Shown piece after piece: positions 6,810 to 15,230 of a DNA stretch of 48,214 bases. Position numbers and translations under genes: made by a program. The stretch is from Fibrobacter sp. (GTDB taxonomy: Bacteria; Fibrobacterota; Fibrobacteria; Fibrobacterales; Fibrobacteraceae). The DNA lies in contig JAKSIL010000020.1 in NCBI GenBank assembly GCA_024398815.1, forward strand, positions 1 to 48,214, in the 5' to 3' direction. Numbering within the stretch: the first letter of the stretch is position 1; every line of letters begins with the position of its first letter. Below the pieces are notes generated by a model. The model saw only the letters and a program-made list of their open reading frames with translations. It was not told the origin of the DNA and did no database searches.

Positions 6810-8840
6810 CTAGTTAGAGAATGTCCAAACAATTCCGTACGAGAATCGCAGCCCTTCGGGAGTGTAGCCCGATGCCGGCATATAAATGCTGTGGTTGAAA
6901 TTGTCGATGCGGTTGTAGAGTTCAAAGGTGAGAATCTGCATGCGAGCTTCGAAATCAAGCGCAAGGTATTTCTTGAGTTCTTCGACTTCGGCCTTGCCGA
7001 ATTCGTTGATGGTGCAGTCGAAACGATTGTCGAACCACTGCCAGTCTACGCGTATGCTCACGCCCAGACGGTTTTGAACGAACCTGTTCTGCCAATGGAT
7101 GCTGCCCTTGTAGTAGAGTTCGGGTGTGTCGAGCAACTCAACGACGCTGTGGCGCTTGAGTGTTTCTCCGCGCTCCAGATAGAATTTCCAGTTTCCGAGA
7201 CGGAACCCCACCTGGAACATCCAGTCCCAAGTTTCTGCGTATCCAATGTTTGTCCATTTGAATGCCTTCGCGACCGACGAATCGCTGTCGATGCCTTTGA
7301 GCCAGTGTCTGCGGATAAGGTTGTCGGCCTGTTCGTAGCGGATTCCTAGCTCGTAGAAGGCTTCGCGCGAGTACCAGCCTATGTTCGAGGTGAGCCTGTC
7401 GCGGGTTTCTGCCTTGAGTTTTTCGTTGGCGAACTGCATTCGTCCGGTTTCGTTGAACTTGAGCTGGCTTACGTCGGGATACTTGTTGTCGTGGCGCATG
7501 CCGCCATTCAAGCGCAAATGGAAGGGGAGCATCATGGTGGCGTCGCCGGAATAGGCCGGGGCGTAGTCCACTTCGTCAAGCATGGAACTGTTGCGCTGCA
7601 TGCCCGCCTGTGCGCGGAACATGAATATGCCGAGTGTGTCGGAAACCTGTGCATAGCCGACTTCGCGATCCTGGAAATAATCCTTGGAATATTCGTCGTC
7701 CTTGTCGTAGTTGAACCTGTCGTTGGTGTTCAGGAATTCGTATTCAAATCGGAGCGTCGGATTGAGGAGCGAGGCATATCGTACGTTGAATTCTCCGAGA
7801 ATCGTTTCGTAGCTGTACACATGCATCGTGTCGTAGAATATGGAGTCTTTTTTCTCGTAACCGAGGGTGTCGGTCCATGTCTTGATGGAATCGAATACTC
7901 CGCCCATCGAATCCAGTTCGATGTCGTGGGTGCCGTACTGGATGCTTGTGCCCACCGTCAGTTTCTTGATGGGGTAGACTTCGATGCCTGCTCCGTAAGT
8001 ACGCGATTCAATGTCAATGGTGTAAGGGTCTTTCTGGAAAGTGCGCTTTGCGAGGTCCAAGGTGTCGAGCAGTACTTTGTGGCTTGTGTTGTCTGCGTTT
8101 TCAAGGCTCAAAAAGTTCATTTTCAAGAAGGCTTTTCCGTAACCGAATCTCCAGGTAAGTAAGGGTTGGAAATGCATGGTGTTGACGGCGATGTTCCTGC
8201 CGGCAAAGGGAATGCTCGAGGAGTCGCGCCCCAGGGCGAAATAGGGCGAATGGGTCACGTTCTGGTATTCGTATTCCTTGCTGTCTTTGTCCGAGCGGCT
8301 TTGCAGCCCGAAGTCCAGCGTGACGGAGTCGGTGACAAGTCTCCTGAAATCGAGGTGGAGGCCGTTTCCCATGAACCCGCTGCGTTCCCAGTTCAGGTCG
8401 GTGATGGGCGTGTCGACGGGGATCCCGTGGCGTTCTTCGTAGAGGATGCCGTTTTCGCCGTTCAAGCCGATGGTCGTGGGGTCGTAGCCGAGGCGGGTCG
8501 TATAGAGCCCGGAAAGTTCGCTCGGGTAACGGCTGCTGATGCTTCCGATGCCAAAGACGAACGGATCCAGTTCGGGCCGCCCTAAAATGGAGGTTCCGAG
8601 GACCCATTCCGATTTCTGTCCGGAGACGTCGTAAGTACGCTGCATCATTTCGCGTATCGGCAAGACCCATCTTCCGGCGTCGTTTTCGCGGACTGCCGGA
8701 TCGGGGCCTGTGGGGGCGCTCCAGATGGAGTCCTGCGGGCTCGGTAGAGTGTACTGCGGCGGTTCCGTAGGTTGTGCGAAGGTTGTCGACAGTACAGTCA
8801 GCAGAAAAAATACGAGAATTTTTGCGCGCAAGTCGAACAT
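6810..8840 (-). CDS. Outer-membrane beta-barrel protein (TonB-receptor/porin-like)
   Basis: A 676-aa protein. I start it at ATG 8840, which gives a signal peptide (hydrophobic AKILVFFLLTVLSTTFAQ) and sits one base after the stop of the upstream gene; a longer start at 8870 would overlap that gene. Most of the protein is alternating polar/aromatic beta strands with Tyr/Trp girdles (RRLVTDSVTLDFGLQSR, HFQPLLTWRFGYG), ending RFSYGIVWTFSN, a C-terminal aromatic typical of BAM-inserted barrels. No TonB box or plug domain is evident, so it may be a porin-like barrel. It is the last gene of an operon with the PHP phosphoesterase and an unknown protein. The cargo is unknown. Confidence 0.7.
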   Translation of the reverse strand: MFDLRAKILVFFLLTVLSTTFAQPTEPPQYTLPSPQDSIWSAPTGPDPAVRENDAGRWVLPIREMMQRTYDVSGQKSEWVLGTSILGRPELDPFVFGIGSISSRYPSELSGLYTTRLGYDPTTIGLNGENGILYEERHGIPVDTPITDLNWERSGFMGNGLHLDFRRLVTDSVTLDFGLQSRSDKDSKEYEYQNVTHSPYFALGRDSSSIPFAGRNIAVNTMHFQPLLTWRFGYGKAFLKMNFLSLENADNTSHKVLLDTLDLAKRTFQKDPYTIDIESRTYGAGIEVYPIKKLTVGTSIQYGTHDIELDSMGGVFDSIKTWTDTLGYEKKDSIFYDTMHVYSYETILGEFNVRYASLLNPTLRFEYEFLNTNDRFNYDKDDEYSKDYFQDREVGYAQVSDTLGIFMFRAQAGMQRNSSMLDEVDYAPAYSGDATMMLPFHLRLNGGMRHDNKYPDVSQLKFNETGRMQFANEKLKAETRDRLTSNIGWYSREAFYELGIRYEQADNLIRRHWLKGIDSDSSVAKAFKWTNIGYAETWDWMFQVGFRLGNWKFYLERGETLKRHSVVELLDTPELYYKGSIHWQNRFVQNRLGVSIRVDWQWFDNRFDCTINEFGKAEVEELKKYLALDFEARMQILTFELYNRIDNFNHSIYMPASGYTPEGLRFSYGIVWTFSN

Positions 8841-8841
8841 G

Positions 8842-9711
8842 CTAGAACCATTCCGCTCGGGATTTTTCACGGCGTTCCCTCAAAGCCTGTACGACGGTGT
8901 AGGGCATTTTCATGCAGTTGGGGGAGTTGGCGCTTCCTTCGGAATGGAAGTCTGAGCCTCCCGTTCCGACAAGACCGTATTTTTGCGCCATCTCCTTGTA
9001 CTTGCGGCCCACGGCACCTTTTTGCGCCGGGCTGTAGACTTCGATTCCCTGGATGCCCCATTCCACCATGTTCTCGATGAACTCGTCGCTGAGGCCGGAC
9101 TTGTAAGGGTGTGCGAGGACGGCGATGCCGCCGGCGTTTTCAATAAGTCTGATTGTCTGCTGCGGGTTGAGGCCTTTCTTTTCGACAAAGGCGACGCATC
9201 CGTCCCCGAGGTACTTGGTGAAGGCTTCGGCGAAGGTTCCGATGTATTCTTCGTCGACCATCGTCATGGCGATGTGCGGGCGGCCGATGACTTTCCCTTT
9301 GCAGTACGAGTGCACCTTTTCGAAGGTGATGTCGATTCCGAGGGCGTTCAGTTTTTTTATGATTGCCTTGACTCTCGTAATGCGCTGCTTTGCGAAATCC
9401 TCGAGCTCCATGTTGAGGGCGAGGTTCGTCGGGTCGCAGTAGTAGCCTAAAATATGGATGTCCTTGCCTTGCCACACGGCTGAAATTTCGATGCCCGGGA
9501 TGATTTCTAGGCCGATGTCGTTAGCAGGTCCTTCGGCCAGCTTGAAACTGTCCAGATTGTCGTGGTCGGTTATCGAAATGCAGCGCAACCCCTTGCGCTT
9601 GCATAGCGTAAGAAGGTCTTCGACCGGGAGTGTGCCGTCGGAAAGGCGTGTGTGCAAGTGCAAGTCCGCGTATCCGCCGCTCTCGGTTATGACAGTGGAA
9701 CCCTTGTACAC
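8842..9711 (-). CDS. PHP-domain phosphoesterase (RNase AM / nucleoside-3',5'-bisphosphatase type)
   Basis: A 289-aa protein with all PHP metal-site motifs in order: ADLHLHTRLSDG (near the N-terminus), TDHDN, a GIEIS segment, HILGYYCD, GRPHIA, AHPYKSG and GGSDFHSEG. This arrangement, with a helical insert in the middle, matches the YciV/TrpH (RNase AM) group, which removes 5' nucleotides from short RNAs or cleaves 3',5'-bisphosphonucleotides. It is most likely a cytoplasmic tri-metal hydrolase. The start is GTG 9711, sharing one base with the TAG stop of the upstream gene. The tight link to an outer-membrane barrel gene has no obvious functional reason. Confidence 0.87.
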   Translation of the reverse strand: MYKGSTVITESGGYADLHLHTRLSDGTLPVEDLLTLCKRKGLRCISITDHDNLDSFKLAEGPANDIGLEIIPGIEISAVWQGKDIHILGYYCDPTNLALNMELEDFAKQRITRVKAIIKKLNALGIDITFEKVHSYCKGKVIGRPHIAMTMVDEEYIGTFAEAFTKYLGDGCVAFVEKKGLNPQQTIRLIENAGGIAVLAHPYKSGLSDEFIENMVEWGIQGIEVYSPAQKGAVGRKYKEMAQKYGLVGTGGSDFHSEGSANSPNCMKMPYTVVQALRERREKSRAEWF

Positions 9712-10259
9712 TATTTGTACCCGTAGTATTTCATGATGAGCGCCGCTGGGCTTGAACCTTCGGGGTTAAGGCAGAGGTTCAGGAACGGGTAGATTTTTTC
9801 GGTGTTTATGCCGATACGGCAGGCGGCTCCGCTTTTTTTGGCCAGGTACAGCCTGGGAAGGAATGGCGCTCCCAGGTAGATGCAAACGGTGGGGGCGAAA
9901 TCCAAAATTTTCTGTTCCATTTCCGCAAAAACCATTTCACCGTAGCGGCATTCGGTGTCGCTGAAGTAAATGGCATGGGCTCGTTTTGCAGAAATCAGTG
10001 CGTGCAGGCTTTCGTGGGCGCAAATCAGTACGTCCTTGAACCAGGCCTGGGGCATGGTGTGCAAAAAAGTCGAGGCGCTTTCCATGTCGCGAGGCAAAAA
10101 GAGCAATGTCTTCGGATTGTCTGTTAGTGCTGCCGGAAAACTGAATGCCCCGGATTCTTCGCCCGCCTGTTGCAGGAACCACTTGTAGAGGGTCTGCTGG
10201 CTGGCAAATCTTTTAAAGAAAAACTTGAATCGGTCTGCGAAATATGGTGACGGTTTCAA
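9711..10259 (-). CDS. Conserved hypothetical protein, possibly glycosyltransferase-9-like fold
   Basis: A 182-aa soluble protein starting at TTG 10259 (GGAG upstream). Segments such as TLLFLPRDMES, FKDVLICAHES and APFLPRLYLAKKSGAACRIGI resemble alternating strand-helix units of a Rossmann-like fold, loosely like heptosyltransferase (GT9) halves or Bacteroidota DUF6913 proteins. No catalytic motif can be assigned. It is first in a three-gene operon with the PHP phosphoesterase and the barrel protein, overlapping the former by one base. The function is unknown. Confidence 0.6.
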   Translation of the reverse strand: MKPSPYFADRFKFFFKRFASQQTLYKWFLQQAGEESGAFSFPAALTDNPKTLLFLPRDMESASTFLHTMPQAWFKDVLICAHESLHALISAKRAHAIYFSDTECRYGEMVFAEMEQKILDFAPTVCIYLGAPFLPRLYLAKKSGAACRIGINTEKIYPFLNLCLNPEGSSPAALIMKYYGYK

Positions 10260-10287
10260 TTTTGCTCCGGGAACATTTTATGTGAAA

Positions 10288-10297
10288 TATATAAATT
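10288..10297 (+). promoter_or_regulatory. -10-like box, leaderless spacing (RNase H gene)
   Basis: TATATAAATT ends 7 nt before ATG 10305. The 45-nt gap also has to hold the divergent promoter of the minus-strand operon. Confidence 0.45.
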
Positions 10298-10304
10298 TGG
10301 TTTC

Positions 10305-10964
10305 ATGCCGAAGACGAAATTTTATGCGATAAAGGGGCCTAATGGCAATAAAATTGTGGATAATTGGCCCGAGTGCGACGAAATGGTTCGCGGTGTAAAG
10401 GGCGTGCTGTACAAATCCTTCGGAACTCGTGAAGAAGCCCAGGCTTGGATAGATGGAAAGGAGCCTGAAATTCGCGGCGGCTTGCGAGTTTATGTGGACG
10501 GATCGTTTACTCCGAGCTTTCCGAAGGCCGGCTGGTCGTTTGTCGTCACCGAAGACGACAAGGAACTCGCCCGTGGTTGCGGAATTACCGCTTTTGACGC
10601 CGAAAGCCGCAATATCGACGGTGAAGTGATGGCAAGCTTCCAGGCGATGCGCTGGCTTGCCGAACATGACAAGAAAGGTGTCATTTGTCACGACTACGAA
10701 GGAATTGCACGCTGGGCGCGTGGCGAATGGAAGGCCAAGAGCAGCATCGCTCAGCAGTACGTGCGCGCCATACAGCCTTATCTGGGACGCGTGACATTTG
10801 AAAAAGTGGCGGCCCACACTGGCGTCAAATGGAATGAACTCGCCGATACACTGGCGAAGGGTGCCATTCAGCACGAACAGGAGCTGATTGCCGCCAAACT
10901 GAATAGCGACAAGGTCGAAAAACTTTTGGATACCGCCGAAAAGGCTACCGACAGGGATATGTAA
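10305..10964 (+). CDS. Ribonuclease HI with N-terminal viroplasmin-type domain
   Basis: A 219-aa enzyme that cuts RNA in RNA-DNA hybrids. Residues about 1-50 form the caulimovirus-VI/viroplasmin domain (KFYAIKGPNGNKIVDNW, VKGVLYKSFGTREEAQAWI), an RNA/hybrid-binding module typical of eukaryotic-style RNase H1 and some anaerobes. The catalytic domain follows, with the D-E-D-D set visible: D65 (VYVDGS), E107 (DGEVMA), D130 (CHDYEG) and D181 (ELADTLAK), and the loop histidine at AAHTGVKWN. The gene is divergent from the 10259 operon and is followed at once by a 35-bp tandem repeat array. Confidence 0.92.
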   Translation: MPKTKFYAIKGPNGNKIVDNWPECDEMVRGVKGVLYKSFGTREEAQAWIDGKEPEIRGGLRVYVDGSFTPSFPKAGWSFVVTEDDKELARGCGITAFDAESRNIDGEVMASFQAMRWLAEHDKKGVICHDYEGIARWARGEWKAKSSIAQQYVRAIQPYLGRVTFEKVAAHTGVKWNELADTLAKGAIQHEQELIAAKLNSDKVEKLLDTAEKATDRDM

Positions 10965-10966
10965 CA

Positions 10967-11121
10967 GCGAACGTCGCGCCTCGTGCTGCGAACGGTGTGC
11001 TGAGAACGTCGCGCCTCGTGCTGCGAACGGTGTGCTGAGAATGCCGCGCCTCGTGCTGCGAACGGTGTGCTGAGAATGCCGCGCCTCGTGCTGCGAACGG
11101 TGTGCTGAGAATGCCGCGCCT
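10967..11121. repeat. 35-bp tandem repeat array, four full copies
   Basis: The unit begins GCGCCTCGTGCTGCGAACGG and starts at 10976, 11011, 11046 and 11081. A partial copy lies on each side (GCGAACGTC at 10967, GCGCCT at 11116). The only variation is AACGTC versus AATGCC at the unit end. Inside each unit there are two near-copies of GTGCTGxGAACG, so the unit itself grew by duplication. It fills the whole space between the convergent RNase H and agmatine deiminase genes. There are no spacers, so it is not a CRISPR array. Confidence 0.95.
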
Positions 11122-12137
11122 TATTCTGCTTCGTGCTTGCTCATGCAGTGCAAACTTCCGCCTTCTTCAATGACCGTGCGGCAGTCGAGACCTATGATTT
11201 TGCGCTTCGGATAGACGCTTGCAAAATATTCTTCGGCCACCTTGTCATTCTTGCATTTGTATTTTGGATAAATTAATCCACCATTGACATAGATGAAGTT
11301 CATGTAGCTTGCCGGCAGAATTTGCCCATCGTCGAGCTTGCGTTGCGGTGGCAGCGGAAGTGTGTCGACCTTCGCCTTTTTGCCGTAATGCGCCTTGAGG
11401 AATGCTTCGATGAGCATCTTTGCTTCGGTAAGCGTGGCGTGGTTCTTGCCGCGCGAGTTAGCGTCCCAGGCCATGACGACGCGGTCTTTGGCAACAAAGC
11501 GAGCGACATTGTCGATGTGACCGTCGGTGTGGTCTCCGTTGAGGCCGCGGGGAAGAATCAGGAGCGAGCGGAGTCCGAAAGCCTTGCAGAGTGCTTTGAC
11601 GACTTTGCTCAGGTCTTCTACCTTGTTGCGGTTTTTGCCGACGAGGCAATCGAGAGTCGTCATGCCGAGACCGTCACCGTTCACTTCGATAGCGCCGCCT
11701 TCAAAGATGTAGGGGACCTTTTCGGCGAGCGGGTATTCGAAATTCACGGCAATGTTTTCGGGGATGGCGTTATCGTTTTTCCAGGGCGGAAACTTTGCGC
11801 CCCAGGCATTGAAGACTGTTTCGCAGATGACGGTCTTGTTGCCTTTCTTCATGAAGAATGGACCGTAGTCGCGAATCCAGATGTCGTCGGTCTTGAGGCT
11901 TATGAAACTTGCGGGGAAGGGGCGGTCGGCCATGGCGAATTTTTCGTCGAAGGTCAAGTGCTTGTTGTTTGGCACGAGCACATTCACGCTCTGGAATTCA
12001 CTGATGGTGCGGACGAGTTCGACGTAGAACTTGCGGATTTTCACGGCACGTTCGCCGTACCAATTCTTTTTGTTGTGCGGGAAGGCAAGCCATGTGGCGG
12101 CCTGGGGTTCCCATTCTGCGGGATAATGCAAAGCCAT
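11121..12137 (-). CDS. aguA: Agmatine deiminase
   Basis: A 338-aa enzyme of the guanidino-group-modifying superfamily that converts agmatine to N-carbamoylputrescine. The motifs are textbook: WLAFPHN near the N-terminus, DDIWIRDYGPFF (substrate Asp residues), EGGAIEVNGDG, GDHTDGHIDN (catalytic His region) and the C-terminal nucleophile Cys331 in EEGGSLHCMS. The length is usual (about 340-370). ATG 12137 has AAGGA upstream. With aguB just upstream on the same strand it forms the two-step route from agmatine to putrescine. Confidence 0.96.
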   Translation of the reverse strand: MALHYPAEWEPQAATWLAFPHNKKNWYGERAVKIRKFYVELVRTISEFQSVNVLVPNNKHLTFDEKFAMADRPFPASFISLKTDDIWIRDYGPFFMKKGNKTVICETVFNAWGAKFPPWKNDNAIPENIAVNFEYPLAEKVPYIFEGGAIEVNGDGLGMTTLDCLVGKNRNKVEDLSKVVKALCKAFGLRSLLILPRGLNGDHTDGHIDNVARFVAKDRVVMAWDANSRGKNHATLTEAKMLIEAFLKAHYGKKAKVDTLPLPPQRKLDDGQILPASYMNFIYVNGGLIYPKYKCKNDKVAEEYFASVYPKRKIIGLDCRTVIEEGGSLHCMSKHEAE

Positions 12138-12262
12138 AATTCAAATCCTTTTTTGCAATTCTACGATATGTTTTATCCGTTATTTTGAGGTACGAGGTTT
12201 CAGGTATCAGATGTCAGGAGTCTGGTTTGAAATTCGTGGTTTAGCAAGCTGTTATAAATTAA

Positions 12263-12356
12263 GAGTTATGAATTATGAATTATGAATTATGAGATTTGAA
12301 ATTGCCTCGTTGGTGTCTAGCTTATTCTCGTAATTTATAATTCGTAATTAGTAATT
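12263..12356. repeat. AT-rich palindromic element, copy 1
   Basis: The left arm (12263-12293) is built of ATTATGA-type iterations. The right arm (12327-12356) is close to its reverse complement (about 24 of 31 positions), leaving a 33-nt loop. A 20-nt core in the right arm, ATAATTCGTAATTAGTAATT (12337-12356), recurs exactly at 18956-18975. It lies between aguB and aguA; the rest of that 227-nt gap shows nothing else. Confidence 0.75.
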
Positions 12357-12364
12357 GGTGGTGC

Positions 12365-13228
12365 CTACTCGCACCAGATTTTGAGGATGTCCTTATACAA
12401 GTCCACGCGTCTGTCGCGGAAGTGCGGCCACCAGCGACGATTTTCCTCGGTTTCGTCGAGGTCAATTTCCGTGATGCTTGTGCCGACGAAATCAGCGGCG
12501 CACTTTTCCATGAAGTATCCGTCCGGTGCTGCGACAAAGCTTGTGCCCCAGAACGTGAGATGGCCTTCCGTGCCGCAGCGGTTTGCGGCGACGACGAACG
12601 TACGGTTTGCAATCGCGTGCCCGCGCATGACGGTTGTCCAGCTGTCTTGCTGGCGCGGGTAGATTTCAGCGGGTTCGGAATCCATCCAGCCGATGGCGGT
12701 GGGGTAGATGAGCACGTCTGCGCCCTTGAGGCTCATGATGCGTGCTGCTTCCGGGAACCACTGGTCCCAGCAAATCAGTACGCCAAGCGTTCCTGCGCTT
12801 GTCTTGATGGGCTCGAAACCCGTGTCGCCAGGAATAAAGTAATACTTTTCGTAGAAGGCCGGGTCGTCGGGAATGTGGCTTTTGCGGTAGAGCCCTGCGA
12901 TGCTTCCGTCGCGCTCAAAAACGAATGCGGAGTTGTGGTAGATTCCGCGGGCGCGCTTTTCGAAGAACGGGAAGACGACCACTGCGTTCAACTTTTTTGC
13001 AATCTCCTGCCATTCCGCTACAATCGGGTGGTCCTTTTCGATGGCGAGGTCGAAGAAGTCTGCGTTTTCTTCGAACGGGAAATACGGCGTGTGGAACAGT
13101 TCCGGGAGTATGACTAGGTCTACGCCTTTGCCTTCGAGGGCGAGAGCCTGCTCTTTGTACCAGGCGTTATTCGAATCGAAATCGCCAGTCCACTTTCCTT
13201 GTAAGGTTGCAATCTTGATTTTCTTCAT
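12365..13228 (-). CDS. aguB: N-carbamoylputrescine amidohydrolase
   Basis: A 287-aa nitrilase-superfamily enzyme that hydrolyses N-carbamoylputrescine to putrescine, CO2 and ammonia. The Glu-Lys-Cys triad is visible: E in LVILPELFHTPYF, K in GLYRKSHIPDD and C in GVLICWDQWFPEAA. The AguB-type motifs QQDSWTTVMRGHAIANR and AANRCGTEG are present. I start it at ATG 13228 (MKKIKIATLQ), where homology begins. The same open frame runs on upstream antisense to proS, but that part is a shadow. No Shine-Dalgarno sequence; a TATCTT box lies 7 nt upstream. Confidence 0.95.
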   Translation of the reverse strand: MKKIKIATLQGKWTGDFDSNNAWYKEQALALEGKGVDLVILPELFHTPYFPFEENADFFDLAIEKDHPIVAEWQEIAKKLNAVVVFPFFEKRARGIYHNSAFVFERDGSIAGLYRKSHIPDDPAFYEKYYFIPGDTGFEPIKTSAGTLGVLICWDQWFPEAARIMSLKGADVLIYPTAIGWMDSEPAEIYPRQQDSWTTVMRGHAIANRTFVVAANRCGTEGHLTFWGTSFVAAPDGYFMEKCAADFVGTSITEIDLDETEENRRWWPHFRDRRVDLYKDILKIWCE

Positions 13229-13235
13229 GGAATGA

Positions 13236-13241
13236 AAGATA
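13236..13241 (-). promoter_or_regulatory. -10-like box, leaderless spacing (aguB)
   Basis: TATCTT on the minus strand ends 7 nt before the aguB ATG. There is no Shine-Dalgarno sequence. It is divergent from the proS promoter within a 90-nt gap. Confidence 0.45.
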
Positions 13242-13261
13242 GAAAAAAGCGATTTGTTCCC

Positions 13262-13288
13262 TTGACTTTTTTTGTTTTTTTCTAAATT
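13262..13288 (+). promoter_or_regulatory. proS promoter
   Basis: TTGACT (13262-13267), a 15-nt T-rich spacer, then TAAATT (13283-13288). The ATG is 30 nt further on, with AAAAAGG before it, so this gene has an ordinary leader. Confidence 0.5.
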
Positions 13289-13318
13289 TAAGCCGTAAAA
13301 TTTAAAAAGGTCAATACA

Positions 13319-15013
13319 ATGAAACTCTCCAAGTATTTCTACGTTACGCTCCGTGAAACTCCGAGCGATGCCACCATGCCGAGCCACATTTTCCTCATGC
13401 GCGGCGGCTACATCAAGCCCGTTTCTACCGGTATCTACTCCATGATGCCGATCGGTTACCGCGTCATCCAGAAGATTACGAACATCATCCGCGAAGAAAT
13501 GAACAAGATCGGCGGTATCGAAGTGGACCTCCCGGTGGTGCAGACCGCAGACCTCTGGAGTGAATCCGGCCGTTACCAGGCCATCGGCGAAGAACTCCTC
13601 CGCTTCAAGGACCGCAACAACCACAACATGGTTCTCGCCATGACTCACGAAGAAGCCATGACCGACCTTGTGCGCTACGTTTTGAACAGCTACAAGCAGC
13701 TCCCGGTGATGCTCTACCAGTTCAAGACAAAGTACCGCGACGAAGCCCGTGCCCGCGGCGGCCTCATCCGCGTCCGCGAATTCTTGATGAAGGACGCCTA
13801 CAGTTTCCACACGAGCCAGGAAGATTTGGACCGCCATTACCAGGAAGAATACGACGCCTACCTCCGCATCTACCGTCGCGTGGGCATTGAACCGGTCGTC
13901 GTGCAGAGCGATACCGGCATCATGGGCGGCAAGGTCGCTCACGAATTCATGCTTGACACTCCGAACGGCGAAGACTACCTGATTCTCTGCAAGAAGTGCG
14001 GCTACCAAGCCAACCGCGAAATCGCGAAGTTCGAACGCGTTCCGTTCAAGGGCGACGAAAACGCAACCCTCGAAAAGGTCGCGACCCCGAACAGCGAAAG
14101 CATCGAAGAAATCACAAAGCTCCTCGACGTCGTGCCCGAAGCCACCGCCAAGTGCGTGTTCTTTGACTTTGAAGGCAAGCTCATCACGGTCGTCGTGCCG
14201 GGCAACCTCGAAGTTTCCGAAATCAAGCTCCACAACCTTTTGAAGGCGAAGGAACTCTACCCCGCCGAAGACTCCTTAATCCAGGCCTGCGGCATGGTGC
14301 CCGGCTTTGCAAGCCCCATCAACAGCCACGACACCCGCGTGATTGTGGACGAAGCCATCGCCGAATCCTTCGACCTCGTCACGGGCGCGAACGAAGCGGG
14401 CTTCCACTTCAAGCACTGCAACCCGAAGCGCGACTTCCCGAAATTCGAAGTCGCAGACATCGCCGAAGCAAGCGAAGTCTGCAAGTGCCCCTGCTGCGGA
14501 GAACTCCTCACCGAAACGCGCGGCATCGAAATGGGCAACATCTTTAAACTCGGCACCAAGTTCTCTGAATCCATGGGTGCCAAGTTCCTCACCGCCGAAA
14601 AGACCACCGCTCCCGCCATCATGGGTTGCTACGGCATCGGCGTCGGCCGCCTCATGGCCTCGGTTGTCGAAAACAGCCACGATGACTTCGGACCGATTTG
14701 GCCCAAGTCCATCGCACCGTTCCAGGTGGAAATCGTGCCGATTGGCAAGGAAGCCGAACTCGTGGAACTCGCCGAAAAGTTTGAGGGTGAACTCGAAGCC
14801 GCCGGAATCGACGTGCTCGTGGACGACCGCGACGAACGCCCGGGCGTCAAGTTCAAGGACGCCGACCTCTGGGGTTCCCCGGTGCGCATCGCGATTGGCA
14901 AGAAGGGCCTCGCGAACGGCGAAGTCGAATGGAAGTTCCGCAACGAAAAGGAATTCACCATGGTCAAGGTCGAAGACGTTATCGCCAAGGCCAAGGAATA
15001 CTTCGAAAAGTAA
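13319..15013 (+). CDS. proS: Prolyl-tRNA synthetase (bacterial type with editing domain)
   Basis: A 564-aa class II synthetase charging tRNA-Pro. Class II motif 1 lies near GGYIKPVSTGIYSMMPIGYR. Motif 2 is the YRDEARARGGLIRVREF stretch with MKDAYSFH. Motif 3 is MGCYGIGVGRLMASV around residue 440. Between motifs 2 and 3 (about 225-390) lies the YbaK-like INS domain (KCVFFDFEGKLITVVVPG, the site that clears Ala-tRNA-Pro). The C-terminal anticodon-binding domain follows (VEIVPIG, DVLVDDRDERPGVKFKDADL). Length and order match the E. coli type. ATG 13319 has AAAAAGG upstream. Strong codon bias explains the long antisense shadow frames here. Confidence 0.97.
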   Translation: MKLSKYFYVTLRETPSDATMPSHIFLMRGGYIKPVSTGIYSMMPIGYRVIQKITNIIREEMNKIGGIEVDLPVVQTADLWSESGRYQAIGEELLRFKDRNNHNMVLAMTHEEAMTDLVRYVLNSYKQLPVMLYQFKTKYRDEARARGGLIRVREFLMKDAYSFHTSQEDLDRHYQEEYDAYLRIYRRVGIEPVVVQSDTGIMGGKVAHEFMLDTPNGEDYLILCKKCGYQANREIAKFERVPFKGDENATLEKVATPNSESIEEITKLLDVVPEATAKCVFFDFEGKLITVVVPGNLEVSEIKLHNLLKAKELYPAEDSLIQACGMVPGFASPINSHDTRVIVDEAIAESFDLVTGANEAGFHFKHCNPKRDFPKFEVADIAEASEVCKCPCCGELLTETRGIEMGNIFKLGTKFSESMGAKFLTAEKTTAPAIMGCYGIGVGRLMASVVENSHDDFGPIWPKSIAPFQVEIVPIGKEAELVELAEKFEGELEAAGIDVLVDDRDERPGVKFKDADLWGSPVRIAIGKKGLANGEVEWKFRNEKEFTMVKVEDVIAKAKEYFEK

Positions 15014-15032
15014 GACCAGTGCTTCGCGGTCG

Positions 15033-15074
15033 GCGCACACGTGCCGCTTTTCTGCGCACACGTGCCGCTTTTCT
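15033..15074 (+). repeat. Direct repeat, 2 x 21 bp
   Basis: GCGCACACGTGCCGCTTTTCT occurs twice head to tail (15033-15053 and 15054-15074), just after proS and directly before the first of three terminators. Confidence 0.9.
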
Positions 15075-15081
15075 GCGAAAT

Positions 15082-15127
15082 CACCCACTAAATTGAGTTT
15101 TTCTCAAGTTTAGTGGGTGTTTTTTTT
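15082..15127 (+). terminator. Rho-independent terminator 1 of 3
   Basis: CACCCACTAAA-TTGAG pairs with CTCAA-(G)-TTTAGTGGGTG, followed by eight Ts. A very strong stem; it ends the proS transcript. Confidence 0.92.
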
Positions 15128-15177
15128 ACTTTGTATGTAGCTTTTGGGGCGAAATTCGTTCGCTTTTTTTACACTGA

Positions 15178-15219
15178 CACCCACTAAAAAGGCATTTTGC
15201 CACATTTAGTGGGTGTTTT
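15178..15219 (+). terminator. Terminator hairpin 2 of 3 (same stem)
   Basis: CACCCACTAAA (15178-15188) pairs with TTTAGTGGGTG (15205-15215), with an inner GGCA/TGCC helix and TTTT after. The outer stem is identical to hairpin 1. Confidence 0.75.
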
Positions 15220-15230
15220 GGCGATTTGTG

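Noticed and set aside
8710..9450. Several plus-strand frames opposite the PHP and barrel genes
   Set aside because: The minus-strand genes carry clear motifs, whereas these frames have none.
10967..11121. Possible CRISPR array
   Set aside because: Units are contiguous with no variable spacers, and no cas genes are near.
11322..12188. 288-aa open frame on the plus strand
   Set aside because: Antisense to aguA, which has full catalytic motifs.
13229..14233. Upstream extension of the aguB reading frame antisense to proS (622-aa open frame in total)
   Set aside because: It is opposite a clearly coding proS with strong codon bias, and homology to AguB begins only at 13228.
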